This document shows positions 11,135 to 23,000 of a stretch of 64,000 nucleotides of DNA, one piece after another. The position numbers were made by a program, and so were the translations under genes. The stretch spans positions 33,493,362 to 33,557,361 of the forward strand of contig OY743170.1 in the NCBI GenBank assembly GCA_963555705.1, read 5' to 3'. Origin of the DNA: Ligustrum vulgare (Eukaryota; Streptophyta; Magnoliopsida; Lamiales; Oleaceae). Below the pieces are notes generated by a model, which ran no database searches, was not told the DNA's origin, and saw only the letters and a list, made by a program, of their open reading frames with translations. Numbering within the stretch: position 1 is the stretch's first letter; each line of letters begins with the position of its first letter.

Positions 11135-11406
11135 CGGCCGTAAGAAATATATGTTACGGCCGTAACTCTGAAACTTCACAACTTCCTTCGACGGCTTGAA
11201 TGAGGTTGATTCACTCGTCGTCTTGGCTAGGTCCCAACATAGAACTTGTTTCTTTTGATGACACGAACATTATTTTGGCCATTATTTCTTGTACTAGCTC
11301 GTCTATCGCTTCGTTGGCCCTCCTCGTTTGCAATCGAGTCATCGGTCCTCCTTTGATCATCAAGGGATCTTTGCGCAGGCTTGTACTCGTGATCTGGATC
11401 ACATCA
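11135..11406 (-). repeat. Second copy of the LTR A terminal piece
   Basis: Corresponds to 2677-2948 at a constant offset of 8458; one difference seen (2759 A, 11217 G). It includes the 63-codon LTR-encoded tail of family A pol on the minus strand (11211-11402). Confidence 0.85.
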
Positions 11407-11508
11407 ATATCTTACTCACTGAGCAAGTGTATGCTCATCTAAAGTTATCTAACTTTTCAGGTAACTATTGATATAAGATGGATTGACGGGAATCTTCAGA
11501 TAGCTTGA
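11407..11508 (+). repeat. Older gypsy LTR, left part, interrupted by element B
   Basis: Contains the CTCACTGAGCAAGTGTATGC block typical of large plant gypsy LTRs. It ends in CTTGA, the left copy of B's target duplication. The rest resumes at 19805. Confidence 0.6.
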
Positions 11509-12911
11509 TGATAAGTGTATTTTATACACTTATTTCTATCCTAAAAGTATGATTTTATATGTTTGTTTTAGAATATTTGCTATTTATTTTGTGTTATTTG
11601 TTATATTTCAGAAATAATCTCAAAGTCGAGAAAACAAAGGAATTGAAGCTAAAATTGAGCAATTGGATGTAAAACGGGTCAAAGTGAGCAAATCAAGAAT
11701 TGATGCAGCCAATCAAATAGTTAATTTGAAGAAGAAATCGAATTTGGAAGAAATCAGAAGTTCAGGGGCCAAATTGCAATAATCAGAAGTTGGAGGACCA
11801 GCTATGAAATTAAAAGTCAGGGACTAACTTGCACAGCCGGAAGAAAGATGAAGTCGCGATCGCTGGTTACACACCAAGCGATCGCGAGATGGTGGTAATT
11901 TATAACCCGAGAGTTATAAGGTCTTCCACGCGATCGCCGGCATTATGCCTGCGCGATCGCGCGCTTGTCGACTGGGCCGCAGATCAGATTTTTCTCGCGA
12001 TTTTTGACAGGCTTTGGGCTTTTTGACCTAGGTTTTCTCCAAAACCTATATATACCAGACCTAAGGCACGAAATTAGGGTTCCCAATTCATTGAAGAGAG
12101 GCCAAAACGCTGTCGAAGTGTCGAGGGATCCATGCCACGCCAAGAACACAATTGAAGAACGAAGATCAAGGGCATGAATAGGGTGACATCTATCCATTCC
12201 TTTTGTGATTTCTATTCAATTATGTATCTAGGCTAGATTTTCAATGTTAGAATTGTGATGAAGCAATTATTTTCGGATGTTATGTATTGATTATCATTTA
12301 ATTTCATAATTCATGGGTTTGAGCAATTGATTTATACTTTTTTTTATCATGCAATTACTTGATCACTACTTGTATGAATTTAGGTTGTGATTTCTTAAGT
12401 TCGAAAGATTGAGATTTCATTAGACTTGTATCAATTGCCACAAAGTCCGATAGGGGATAGAAATATACCCCTATGCTTTGTGTTATCTGCTATAGTATTC
12501 ACTAAATTTGTAATGCTTTTCTATACATTTAGATTCGTCATAGAAATATAGTCGGGTTGTGTATAGAAATAGATGTTGATTCTTGTCCGAAAGGGAGTCT
12601 TGACAATATTAGGAATATAGATTTTCAAAACCTCATGAATTATTGTTAGATGTTTAAATTAATGCATAATTAATGGAATCAATGTGGATTCTCAATTCTA
12701 GCATGTTTTTGTCATATTTTCTCTAAATCAAATTTCCTCGTTCTTTCTATTTTAATTTTCAAAATCAAAATTCTCAAACTCAAACAACTTTCTTGTTCCA
12801 GTTAAGGTAGTAGTCTAAAATATGATTTAAAAAAATCCCTGTGGGAACGATATTCGGACTTAAAATCCACTTTATTACTTTCGCGACCCGTGCACTTGCG
12901 GAGCGTCGTCA
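11509..12911 (+). repeat. 5' LTR of element B (1403 bp)
   Basis: TGATAAGTG to GAGCGTCGTCA. It contains four GCGATCGC palindromes or near-copies at 11857-11960 and a TATATATACC box at about 12049-12058, a likely promoter. Compared with the 3' LTR it has 16 extra bases near 11735-11755. Confidence 0.9.
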
Positions 12912-12913
12912 AG

Positions 12914-12932
12914 TTTTTGGCGCCGTTGCCGG
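12914..12932 (+). other. Primer binding site of element B
   Basis: TTTTTGGCGCCGTTGCCGG lies just after the LTR. The core TGGCGCCGTTGCC is the tRNA-Arg-type primer site described for Tat/Ogre-like elements. Confidence 0.75.
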
Positions 12933-13082
12933 GGATTGTTCTTTAAATTTATTTTTAGATTAATTTCACTAATTCGGACTTTTACTTGTTTTATTTTATT
13001 CTATTTTATTTATTTTTATCTTAGGATTTTTATTTTTAATTTTAGTTTAGTCACTAGTTTCTCAAATTTCTTGTAGTTGTAT

Positions 13083-14795
13083 ATGCTACGTTCGAAAAAC
13101 GGGGATCTTTTTGAAGCTGACTCGGAAATAGAACGTACATTACATCGTAGATTAAGAGAGGTTAGAGAACTAGATAAATCAAAAACCCAAAAAAATCAAA
13201 TGGCGAACAACAATAATCTTCTCCCCCCTGCTGATCTAATAAATGAAGATGACATGTTGGTTGGTGACTTCATGACACCTCAGGTGGTTCAAAGTCAATC
13301 CAGCATAGTCTATCCACCATTTGGGCAGGCAAACTTCCAATTGAAAACCAATGTCATCAGCATGTTCCAAAACGGACATCAATTTCATGGGAGACCTGAT
13401 GAAAACCCGCACACACATGTTTCTAAATTTTTAGACATGTGCCAACACTTTCAATATCAGGGCGTATCTGATGATGCTATCAGACTTAGGTTATTCCCTT
13501 ACACTCTAAGAGATAGAGCTGTTGAGTGGTTGGATTCTCGCCCAGCTGCGAGTATAACCACTTGGAACGACTTGATCCAAAAGTTTTGCACCAAATTCAT
13601 GCCTCCAGCTAAGGTTGCCAAACTGAGATATGACATCACCATGTTTCAGCAACAAGATGCTGAATCCTTTGATGATGCATGGAACAGATTTAAGGGCATG
13701 CTGAGGAAGTGTCCAAACCATGGGATCAAACGAGGTGATCAAGTGAAGTGCTTCTATGAAGGACTACTTCCACATTTTAAAAACATGGTTGATTCCTCAT
13801 CAAATGGTGCGTTAAGCACAAAGAGCATCGGGCAGGCATTGGAGCTCTTCGAGAGGATAGCAAATACAAATGCCATGTGGGGATCAGACAGGGTTGTTCC
13901 AAAGAAGGCATCAGGAGTCTATGAAGTGGATGCTTACACTGCCATATCAGCAAAAATAGACTCTTTGGCTGCGAAAGTGGAGAGCATAGCACTGGTGAGT
14001 CATTCATCAAAAAGTGCTAAAATGACTTGTGAAGAGTGTGGTGCAAACCACGCCACTATAGATTGCCCTATTCTGGCTTGTCCATTGGAGCAAGTTGACT
14101 ATTTACAAGGAGGTCAACGCCAGAATAATCCATACTCAAATACCTACAATCCAGGATGGCGCAATCATCCTAAATTTTCTTGGAAAGATCACTCTAATGG
14201 ACACATTGCGCCTAATTTCAACACTGAAGAGAGAAAGCCTGCATTGGAAGAAATGCTTGGGAAGTTTGTGGAAAGGACAGAACAGTTCATGTCTAGAACA
14301 GATCAGTTTATGAGAAAAACTGAAACCACAATTCAAAATCAACAGGCTTCAATCAAAAATCTGGAGACTTAAGTGGGACAGATAGCACAGTTGATCACAG
14401 CTAGAGCTCCGGGTACATTACCTGCAAATACTGAGGTAAACCCAAAAGAACAACTAATGGCTATAAGTGTAGTGCAACATGAGATAAATGCTATCACTAC
14501 GCGTAGTGGTGTGCAACTTCCTGAGATTCATGCTAAAAAGCCAGCTGGAGTTCCTGAAAAAGTTGTGGAGAATGTTGAGAAGATGGATGAAAAGGAAGAT
14601 GACCATGAGGTGAAATCAAAAATTAAGCCTCACGAGTCTCCTATTCCATTTCCACAAAGGCTGAAGAAAACAAGAGAGGATAAGCAGTTTAATAAATTTG
14701 TGAATATGCTTAGAAAACTGCACATAAATATTCCTTTCTTGGAAGCCATCACACAGATCCCAAGTTACGCCAAGCTGCTAAAAAAGAATGTCTAG
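13083..14795 (+). pseudogene. Gag of element B, interrupted by one stop
   Basis: The first ATG of the frame is at 13083. The Retrotrans_gag core spans about 13370-13850, followed by a CEECGANHATIDC-like zinc-binding cluster near 14029-14068. The C-terminal linker is repetitive and polar (FVERTEQFMSRTDQF). A TAA at 14370-14372 interrupts a frame that continues cleanly to 14795, so it is a single nonsense change, probably from CAA. After that the frame is lost near 14780-14795 and protease follows in another frame. Gag would form virus-like particles for the element RNA. Confidence 0.9.
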
Positions 14796-15405
14796 CAAGA
14801 AAAAGCTTGAAGAACTTGAGGAGGTCACTTTGAATGAAGAATGCAGCACAATCCTGCAAAACAAGCTGCCACCTAAGCTCAAAGACCCAGGGAGCTTTTC
14901 AATACCTTGCATTATAGGTGATTTAAAATTCAACAAGGTCCTATGTGACCTAGGTGCAAGTATAAATATGATACCCCTGTCTTTATACAAGAAATTAGGA
15001 CTGGGTGAACCAAAGGAAAGCAATATCAGATTGCAACTGGCTGACCGATCAATCTGTCACCCATATGGAGTTGTGGAGGATGTATTGGTGAAAGTTCACA
15101 AATTCATATTCCCAGCGGACTTTATCATCTTAGATATGGAGGAAGATGAAAATTTGCCTTTGATACTTGGTCGGCCATTCCTAGCCACTGCACGAGCATT
15201 AATTGATGTAGAAAAAGGAGATGTAGTGCTGCGGGCTGAAAATCAAGAAGTGACTTTCACAATGATGCAATTTGATGTCCATGAACCAGAACTAGAAAAT
15301 TGCTCCAGGATAGATATCGAGTTGGAATTGGCATACTGGGAGAGGTATGAATACAAGGTAAGGGCAGATGATGAGGCTACACCATCTAATCTAAAGCCAC
15401 CTTGA
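14788..15405 (+). CDS. Aspartic protease of element B
   Basis: 205 residues in frame +1 relative to gag. It contains the retropepsin motif CDLGASINMIPLSL near 14943-14985 and a second-half LILGRPFLAT near 15163-15192, the usual two landmarks of the Athila/Tat protease. The ORF closes with TGA at 15403-15405, before any reverse transcriptase. The switch from gag (near 14790) looks like an indel rather than a programmed shift, since normal relatives are continuous here. Likely non-functional alone. Confidence 0.85.
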   Translation: MSSKKKLEELEEVTLNEECSTILQNKLPPKLKDPGSFSIPCIIGDLKFNKVLCDLGASINMIPLSLYKKLGLGEPKESNIRLQLADRSICHPYGVVEDVLVKVHKFIFPADFIILDMEEDENLPLILGRPFLATARALIDVEKGDVVLRAENQEVTFTMMQFDVHEPELENCSRIDIELELAYWERYEYKVRADDEATPSNLKPP

Positions 15406-18400
15406 GAGTTTGTCAAAAAGTCTAGCTCTAGACTATAAATGAAGCGCTTGTTGGGAGGCAACCCAACTCTTTCATACATTTGCTTTAGTTATTTTGTTTG
15501 TTGCTTTTGAGCTATTTTATTGCTTAATTGTTGTTTAGTTGCTTGACAGTGCATTTTAGGAGAACTAGTATATTTAGAATGCATGCATTGAGTTGTTATG
15601 TGCTTTAAATAATTCTAGTATTCTATTTTGCACGTTTTTGCACTTTTAGTTTCCATTGCATTATTATTTGTTTTGTCATTTTTCATTACAATCTTCCACT
15701 TGAGAATCTAGCTTAGGACATGTGCATATAGTTTAGAAGTTGGTTGCATGCATTTGGATGTGTTTAGGGGTCGAAAACGGAGTCCAAAATCGAAAAATGA
15801 AAAAATTTCAGGACATTGCCTTTTATACCGTGCGGTCGCACGGTTCAATTCTGGACAGTTTCAGCAGATTCATTTATATGTTGGATTCTCTCATTTTAAC
15901 CACTTTCAAACCCGTTTTACCTCTCCCAAATCATCCCACATTGAGTCCCCAATTAGTCCCCATTACTTGCACATCATTTTAACTCAAAGTCATGCCTTAC
16001 ATTGCATTCAAAACATTAAAAGGTATGAGCTTTTCCACACATTTACACAAAATCTTGCATAATTTGATGTTCTTCATATTTTTATGTGATTGGTGAATTG
16101 TGGATAGTTGATGATGGGTTTGGGCTAGGATTTGAGATATTGAATTGTGATTTGTAGGTGAAAATTTTTTTTTGGGTAAATTAAAGTCTCCAACTCTATG
16201 TTCTCCATTGATTTCTTCATGTGCCTACAAGGTGTTTGAATAAATGTCACAATGAATGTTTTGTTGAGTTTTTGAAATTCTTTTTGGATGATCACCTTCA
16301 TTACATATTATACATCATTTGTGCATCGTTCAATCCATGTTTACACAGATTTAAGGCATAGAACTCAACATGAACATCTTTGCACTACAAAGCACTTCAT
16401 TGCAATGCCATTGCAAGGCATCACAGCACCACTGCACCTGTTTTCAGCTTTACTGCACCTACTTTGTCACATTTTTTCATGACCCAAATGAACGTCAAAC
16501 TTGCTGAATTTTTGATATGCTGTAGACCAAGTTATGTTCTTTCATATGCCTGGGACGTGTCTCGGGAAATTTTCACTTTTTCGAGGCGATGTCAAGGGTT
16601 GAAAATCAGTGGTCGACCACTTTTCAAAAATTTCAATTTTTTTTCTAAGTCCTAGTTTGGGTGTGTTGTGTTTATTTTCTTTAGTTCCTATGCGATAATT
16701 ATGCTTCTAATGACCATTAATGTTTATTTGCAAGGAACACATCATCATGGAAAAATTCACGCCAAACATGGAAAAGGAAGTAAGGGATCATTTCATCCAA
16801 CAAAACATTCAAGTCAAAGCTTAAAAAATGGGAACACCAACTCTCCAAACCCGGGAAGTACATTAACCCTCTTTGTTATTTTTTTGTTTATTTTCTTTAT
16901 TTATTTTGAATACATTGAGGACAATGTATGATTCTAGTTTGGGGGTGGAAATCTCATTCATGTACTTCATATACAGATTCATTCGATTTTGGGTAGAAAA
17001 TTAAAAAAAAATGAAAAATGTGAAAAAAATCATAAAAAGTGAGAAATTTGAAAAATTTTGTTGACTTATTTATTGCTTATGACATGATTTGAATTGATTT
17101 TTGTGCTTTAGTTAGAAAATTGGACAACATGCAAACTAAATTTTTCTTAACATTCATCCATGTGAGACTTTAATCAAGCTTGAGCACATAGCCAATTTCA
17201 AATAATGACTTGTGTAGGGAGATGCTTGATACTTGTGGAGTAAACTTGTGCACTTTGAACATAGAACTGACTGTAAAATCCCAAACCTTAAGAAAATTAG
17301 ATCCCAACCTGAAATATAGAACCAAACTGCTCAAGAAGCAGTTTGGGGGTGGGAAGGTTAGATTGAGTGTGCATTGGTAGATTGAGGATTTGAACTTTTT
17401 AATTTTACATTTTTAGTGTAAGGGGTTTCAATCAACGGGTATAAACCATAATAACCAGCAAAAAAAAAAAAAAAACAGAAAAATGCTGAAGGTCTTATTC
17501 TACTCTTCAAATGCCTTTTTGACTCGAGCAAGTAAGTCTGAGGGGTTCTTTGAACCTGGTACCCTAAAGCCAACTGGTTTGGGAGCTGCCGACCTAAAGC
17601 TCGCTACAGGGGTCAACTAGAAAGCAAGTACGGAGAGTGGACTTACACATAAGACGTTAAAACATCTTTAACTTTTCTGTTTATGCCTTTATGACTCGGG
17701 TAATTAAGTCTGAGGGGTTCTCTGAACCTGGTACCCTAAGCTCAACTGAGTTGGGAGCTGCCGACCTAAAGCTTATTACAGGGGTCATATAGAAAGCAAG
17801 TATGAAAAGTATTGTACAAAGATGGTAAAAGACAAGGACATTAAAAGAAAAAGTCGTCCATATGAAGAAAAAAAAAAAGGAATAAAATGGTATAAGCTTT
17901 GTTGATTGAAATTCCTAACACTTTGTTAATTATTCCTGGTCTGTCGTGCATACTTGTCTAGTCCTAACTGCCTTGTGTGGAAAAATGCAATGTATACATG
18001 TTTAGAAACCACCTCAATAGGAAAGACCTCGGGATATGAGAGAAAAGCAGTAAGGTTGTGATCATCCATGAGAGGGTAAGGAAAATCAAAAGAAAATCAT
18101 TGTTGACCACACGGGATTCGGGCTTACTCTTGCATAAGAAGTCACACATTGTCAAGTTTATTTTTGCATAAGTTTGCATCTGATTTTGGCTATTCACACA
18201 CACACAATGAAGTTGAGTATATGATGAATAAAAATATTTTATGTTGTTCATATTTCTTTGTCTAAAGTGAATCGTCAATTTGGATTATTGAATCGCATGG
18301 TAAATAAGTTGACAAAAGCAAAAACATAATTTTTATTTAAGTTGCCGTTTTACATTTATAGTTTAGTTTTATTTCGTTCGAGGACGAACAATAGTTCTAG

Positions 18401-18411
18401 TTTGGGGGTGT
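15406..18411 (+). mobile_element. Non-coding 3' half of element B
   Basis: No RT, RNase H, integrase or other recognisable ORF in six frames. It holds the GGGAGGCAACCCA block (15455) common after pol in Athila/Tat-like elements. Other landmarks are a CGTGCGGTCGCACGG palindrome (15828), two tandem ~110-190 bp repeats with AAGTCTGAGGGGTTC and GGGAGCTGCCGACCTAAAGC (about 17505-17620 and 17685-17800), and a GAGGACGAACAATAG motif just before the PPT. Confidence 0.75.
18400..18411 (+). other. Polypurine tract of element B
   Basis: GTTTGGGGGTGT directly before the 3' LTR. A near-identical TAGTTTGGGGGTG occurs internally near 16934 and another near 17340. Confidence 0.7.
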
Positions 18412-19799
18412 TGATAAGTGTATTTTATACACTTATTTCTATCCTAAAAGTATGATTTTATATGTTTGTTTTAGAATATTTGCTATTTATTTTGTGTTAT
18501 TTGTTATATTTCAGAAATAATCTCAAAGTCGAGAAAACAAAGGAATTGAAGCTAAAATTGAGCAATTGGATGTAAAACGGGTCAAAGTGAGCAAATCAAG
18601 AATTGATGCAGCCAATCAAATAGTTAATTTGAAGAAGAAATCAGAAGTTCAGGGGCCAAATTGCAATAATCAGAAGTTGGAGGACCAGCTGTGAAATTAA
18701 AAGTCAGGGACTAACTTGCACAGCCGGAAGAAAGATGAAGTCGCGATCGCTGGTTACACACCAAGCGATCGCGAGATGGTGGTAATTTATAACCCGAGAG
18801 TTATAAGGTCTTCCACGCGATCGCCGGCATTATGCCTGCGCGATCGCGCGCTTGTCCGACTGGGCCGCAGATCAGATTTTTCTCGCGATTTTTGACAGGC
18901 TTTGGGCTTTTTGACCTAGGTTTTCTCCAAAACCTATATATACCAGACCTAAGGCACGAAACTAGGGTTCCCAATTCATTGAAGAGAGGCCAAAATGCTG
19001 TCGAAGTGTCGAGGGATCCATGCCACGCCAAGAACACAATTGAAGAACGAAGATCAAGGGCATGAATAGGGTGACATCTATCCATTCCGTTTGTGATTTC
19101 TATTCAATTATGTATCTAGGCTAGATTTTCAATGTTAGAATTGTGATGAAGCAATTATTTTCGAATTTTATGTATTGATTATCATTTAATTTCATAATTC
19201 ATGGGTTTGAGCAATTGATTTATACTTTTTTTTATCATGCAATTACTTGATCACTAGTTGTATGAATTTAGGTTGTGATTTCTTAAGTTCGAAAGATTGA
19301 GATTTCATTAGACTTGTATCAATTGCCACAAAGTCCGATAGGGGATAGAAATATACCCCTATACTTTGTGTTATCTGCTATAGTATTCACTAAATTTGTA
19401 ATGCTTTTCTATACATTTAGATTCGTCATAGAAATATAGTCGGGTTGTATATAGAAATAGATGTTGATTCTTGTCCGAAAGGGAGTCTTGACAATATTAG
19501 GAATATAGATTTTCAAAACCTCATGAATTATTATTAGATGTTTAAATTAATGCATAATTAATGGAATAAATGTGGATTCTCAATTCTAGCATGTTTTTGT
19601 CATATTTTATCTAAATCAAATTTCCTCGTTCTTTCTATTTTAATTTTCAAAATCAAAATTCTCAAACTCAAACAACTTTCTTGTTCCGGTTAAGGTAGTA
19701 GTCTAAAATATGATTTAAAACAATCCCTGTGGGAACGATATTCGGACTTAAAATCTACTTTATTAGTTGCGCGACCCGTGCACTTGCGGAGCGTCGTCA
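18412..19799 (+). repeat. 3' LTR of element B (1388 bp)
   Basis: Same termini as the 5' LTR; shorter by 16 bp and longer by one base near 18855. Substitutions are mostly transitions. Confidence 0.9.
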
Positions 19800-19804
19800 C
19801 TTGA

Positions 19805-20012
19805 CAGAAAGTGCTGAGCTAAGTGACGACATGTGAGTTGTGAACTTGCCACCAAATAAGAACTTTTATGTTTAAACTGCCACACTTTTATTGCACTCGA
19901 GATCTTTATAGAAATGTTTTAAAATTAATATCGTTACCTATTAAATAAATGAATTTTATTTTAAGTAGAGAGATTTTAAATGAAAAAGTCTTGAAAAATT
20001 CGGGGCGTAACA
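19805..20012 (+). repeat. Older gypsy LTR, right part
   Basis: Continues the LTR interrupted by element B and ends in CGGGGCGTAACA. A decayed primer site (TGGTATCATAGC, 20015-20026) follows. After about 20080 nothing of the internal element is recognisable. Confidence 0.6.
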
Positions 20013-20026
20013 AGTGGTATCATAGC

Positions 20027-23000
20027 ATTATTCTGGAAAAAGTTTGAAAATTTTGGGACGTCACATCAACAATACCAGTTGTCAGTAACTACGACGAATT
20101 AACCAGCTCCAATTGTGAAGAATATTCTTCAGGTGGAGAAATCCCCAATTCCCAGCAATTTTGAAGATTCAGTAAATCTTGGGAGAGTTGCAACTTTTTA
20201 CATTTGACCTAATATATCTCTATATTAAACATAATATAAATGTGATTAATTTATATTTGTTAATAATAATGTACATTAAATTAAATAGGATTATATTAGA
20301 AAACTTAAAATTATCTATACTTTCAAGAAGGAAAGAGACATAATTTGGGATGAATAAATAAGGAATACGTGTCTATTTTCTGTGACGGAGGGAGTATTAT
20401 ATATTAAAATACCTAATTCAATATAAGTAATGAAAAAGAGAAGAGGTTTATGATATTAACAACTAAAAGTAAACCTTTTATCTAAACATAAACCATCTAT
20501 ACTATTTTTCTTTTTTAAATTATAATTTTTAAACTATATATTTTCATTTCCTTATTCATAAATATGCTTTTTCATACTTTTCAATTGGAAGATTTCATTA
20601 AGAAAAAATAAAAAAATAAAAAATCTTTATATATTGATATAAACTAAAAATGTCATTTAAAGTAAAATAATACTAACAATTACTTATGTATTGTAGATTA
20701 GGATTTCAATGTCATTAAGTTGTTTCAAAAACTGTAAATTATGTTGCTATCCATCTTGTCGATGCTCTAATTTAGTGGAGATGAGAAAAAAAAATTAATA
20801 ATAAAGTATTTGTTGCAATGAATACTTGGCTGTAAAAGTGAATTATATTATTCTAGTTCTAAATTATTATCATAGTTCACGATCACATTCACATGCATCA
20901 AAAGATCATAACACAAAAGTTTTTTTTTCCTTTTTTTTTTTAAATAAAAAAAAAAAAAAAATAGGTGGGGCACCACACCTGCTGTCGCTGAACAAAATAA
21001 CTAAAGCCTCACTTTATTATTTAAAATTGTGATTAATTATTTGTACTTAAGCTCATTTGAGTAAACAAAACATATCAATTAAAATTGTGGTAATTTTATA
21101 GTGGTAAAATAATTAGCCATGATTTATAGTGTGTTTAATCAACTTGTTTATAAACTATTTTGAACATGCTCAATTTATAGATAATTTATTGCAATTAGAA
21201 AAATATATTATCACCACAAAATCTATTTAACACACCACATTATATTACCACCACTTATAAAATATCATTTTTATAAATACACCACAATACAAATATAAAT
21301 ATACCCATTATTTAAATTTAAAACAAAAAAAATGATAAAAATGGTACACCACAATCTCCAAATCAATAATAGTGGCTGCATCATCACATTGAAAAGCTAA
21401 ATAATAGGTCCAAATAAGCAATTGGAAAACAGTAAATTATTTAATTAAAGAATCAAAACTGATTATTTTACGGTTGAATGTGATTTCACAACAGATGAAT
21501 AATTTTTTTTGTTCAACTGAGAATTTTGCATACGAATTACATGTAAATATGTTTCTACATCTTTTGCGGTGGTATCAAAAAATTTCGATACCAATTCAAA
21601 GTTTAATTGAAAATTAAATAGAACTGAATAATCAAAATTGCGGGATGACATCGAAAGCATATGAAATCTATAATTAAAAAAAAAAAGTGATTATTTGCCC
21701 TAAAAAATAGTTATGCAAACAATAAAAATCTTTCACTAATTTGAACTTCAATTTATATTGATGACCGCGAGACATTATTTGATAAATCATATGGAATTAT
21801 TGTACCAACATCCATTCAAATTAACTTGGTATTAAAAAAAAAAAAAGAATAAAAGAACAAGATAAATGAGAAACATAAATATAAAGAAGAAAATAAAATA
21901 AAATTATTTGAAAGATTGTGGTGTACATAAAAATAATGAGAGAAAAATAAAAGGATATTCTTATAATTTTATTTGTCTATTTTAGTCAATAAAGATAACA
22001 CTTAAATTTGTGGTGTAGAAAATAAGTTTTATAGTGGCAATATAACCATCCATTACAATTATCTTTCATCAAGCTCTGACCATTAAATTTTTATAAATAG
22101 GTGGAGGTGATATACGAATCAAATAAATTATTGAATGGTTTTATAATATTTAATTATATTATGTCTCTGTTTGGTAATTTTTTTTTTTTTTTTTTTTTTT
22201 AAAACAAAGAATGTGATGTTTTCAGTTATAATATGTAGTTGAATTTTGATTTTGAATAATGTGTGTAATTAAAAAGTGATTTAAGAAATATTTTGTTTAT
22301 AAATTTATTTATATAAATAGAAGCTAAGACGTGCATAAATCCTTAGTTGTCAAATTTATTTACATATGAATCAAATTCTAAGAAATATTTTTATGTATAT
22401 ATTCTATGAATTTCAATTCGCCGCGGAAGCTATTGCAGGAGAAGTTCGAATCCGTTCTGTTGGACATTGATTGGACACTGCTTTTGCGTGGGACAAGTGC
22501 TCACGGGTCTGAATATATTTGTCTGTACCATATTGGTTACTTCTTGTCTCTGTACATAAATAACCTAAAAGCTTATGGTAATTTATTTAATCGAAAATTT
22601 CAAAGACTTCCAAAGATTTTGAAGGATTTAAGAAGTTTAAGAGTAAGATCATTTGAGACTTTTTAAGAGTCCTTAAAAGTCCGATGTATTTAATTAAAAC
22701 TTTTTAGAAGTTTTTAAAAATTACGTGATATTCAAAATATCAGTGACTTTTAAAGAATTATATTAGTCTCTAAAGTACTTACTTTTAAGCAGATGATACA
22801 AAAAAAAAAAAAAAGTTTTAATAATTGTCTCTCATTAATTCCAAGATTTTGGAAGACTATGGAAAAAAATTAATTTATATTTTCTATTTTTATAATATTC
22901 TCTTGCTTCATCTTTTTCAACGAATCTCATTTTCTCTTCTACTGATTTTATTTGTTCTCTTTTCCTTCTCATCTCTATTTTATTGTTTCTCTTCAATCTC

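Larger units (their letters stand above)
11509..19799 (+). mobile_element. Element B: LTR retrotransposon with gag and protease but no RT/integrase
   Basis: Complete ends: 5' LTR 11509-12911, 3' LTR 18412-19799, five-base target duplication CTTGA at 11504-11508 and 19800-19804. The primer site begins TGGCGCCGTTGCCGGGG, the sequence seen in Athila/Tat-type gypsy elements. The polypurine tract is TTTGGGGGTG just before the 3' LTR. Gag and a DLGAS-type protease are encoded; about 3 kb that would hold RT, RNase H and integrase carries no such ORF. It therefore depends on a partner for transposition. The LTRs differ by roughly 17 substitutions by eye over 1.39 kb plus a 16-bp gap, so insertion is fairly recent. 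Confidence 0.92.

Noticed and set aside
13236..14342. Minus-strand ORFs across the gag of element B
   Set aside because: Antisense shadows of the gag frame without domains.
20930..20965. Poly(T)/poly(A) run as a retroposon tail
   Set aside because: No adjacent LINE or processed transcript and no flanking target duplication could be seen.
22406..22666. 86-residue ORF in the intergenic region
   Set aside because: Composition matches surrounding AT-rich DNA and it runs into a MITE-like AAGTCTTT-rich zone; no family recognised.
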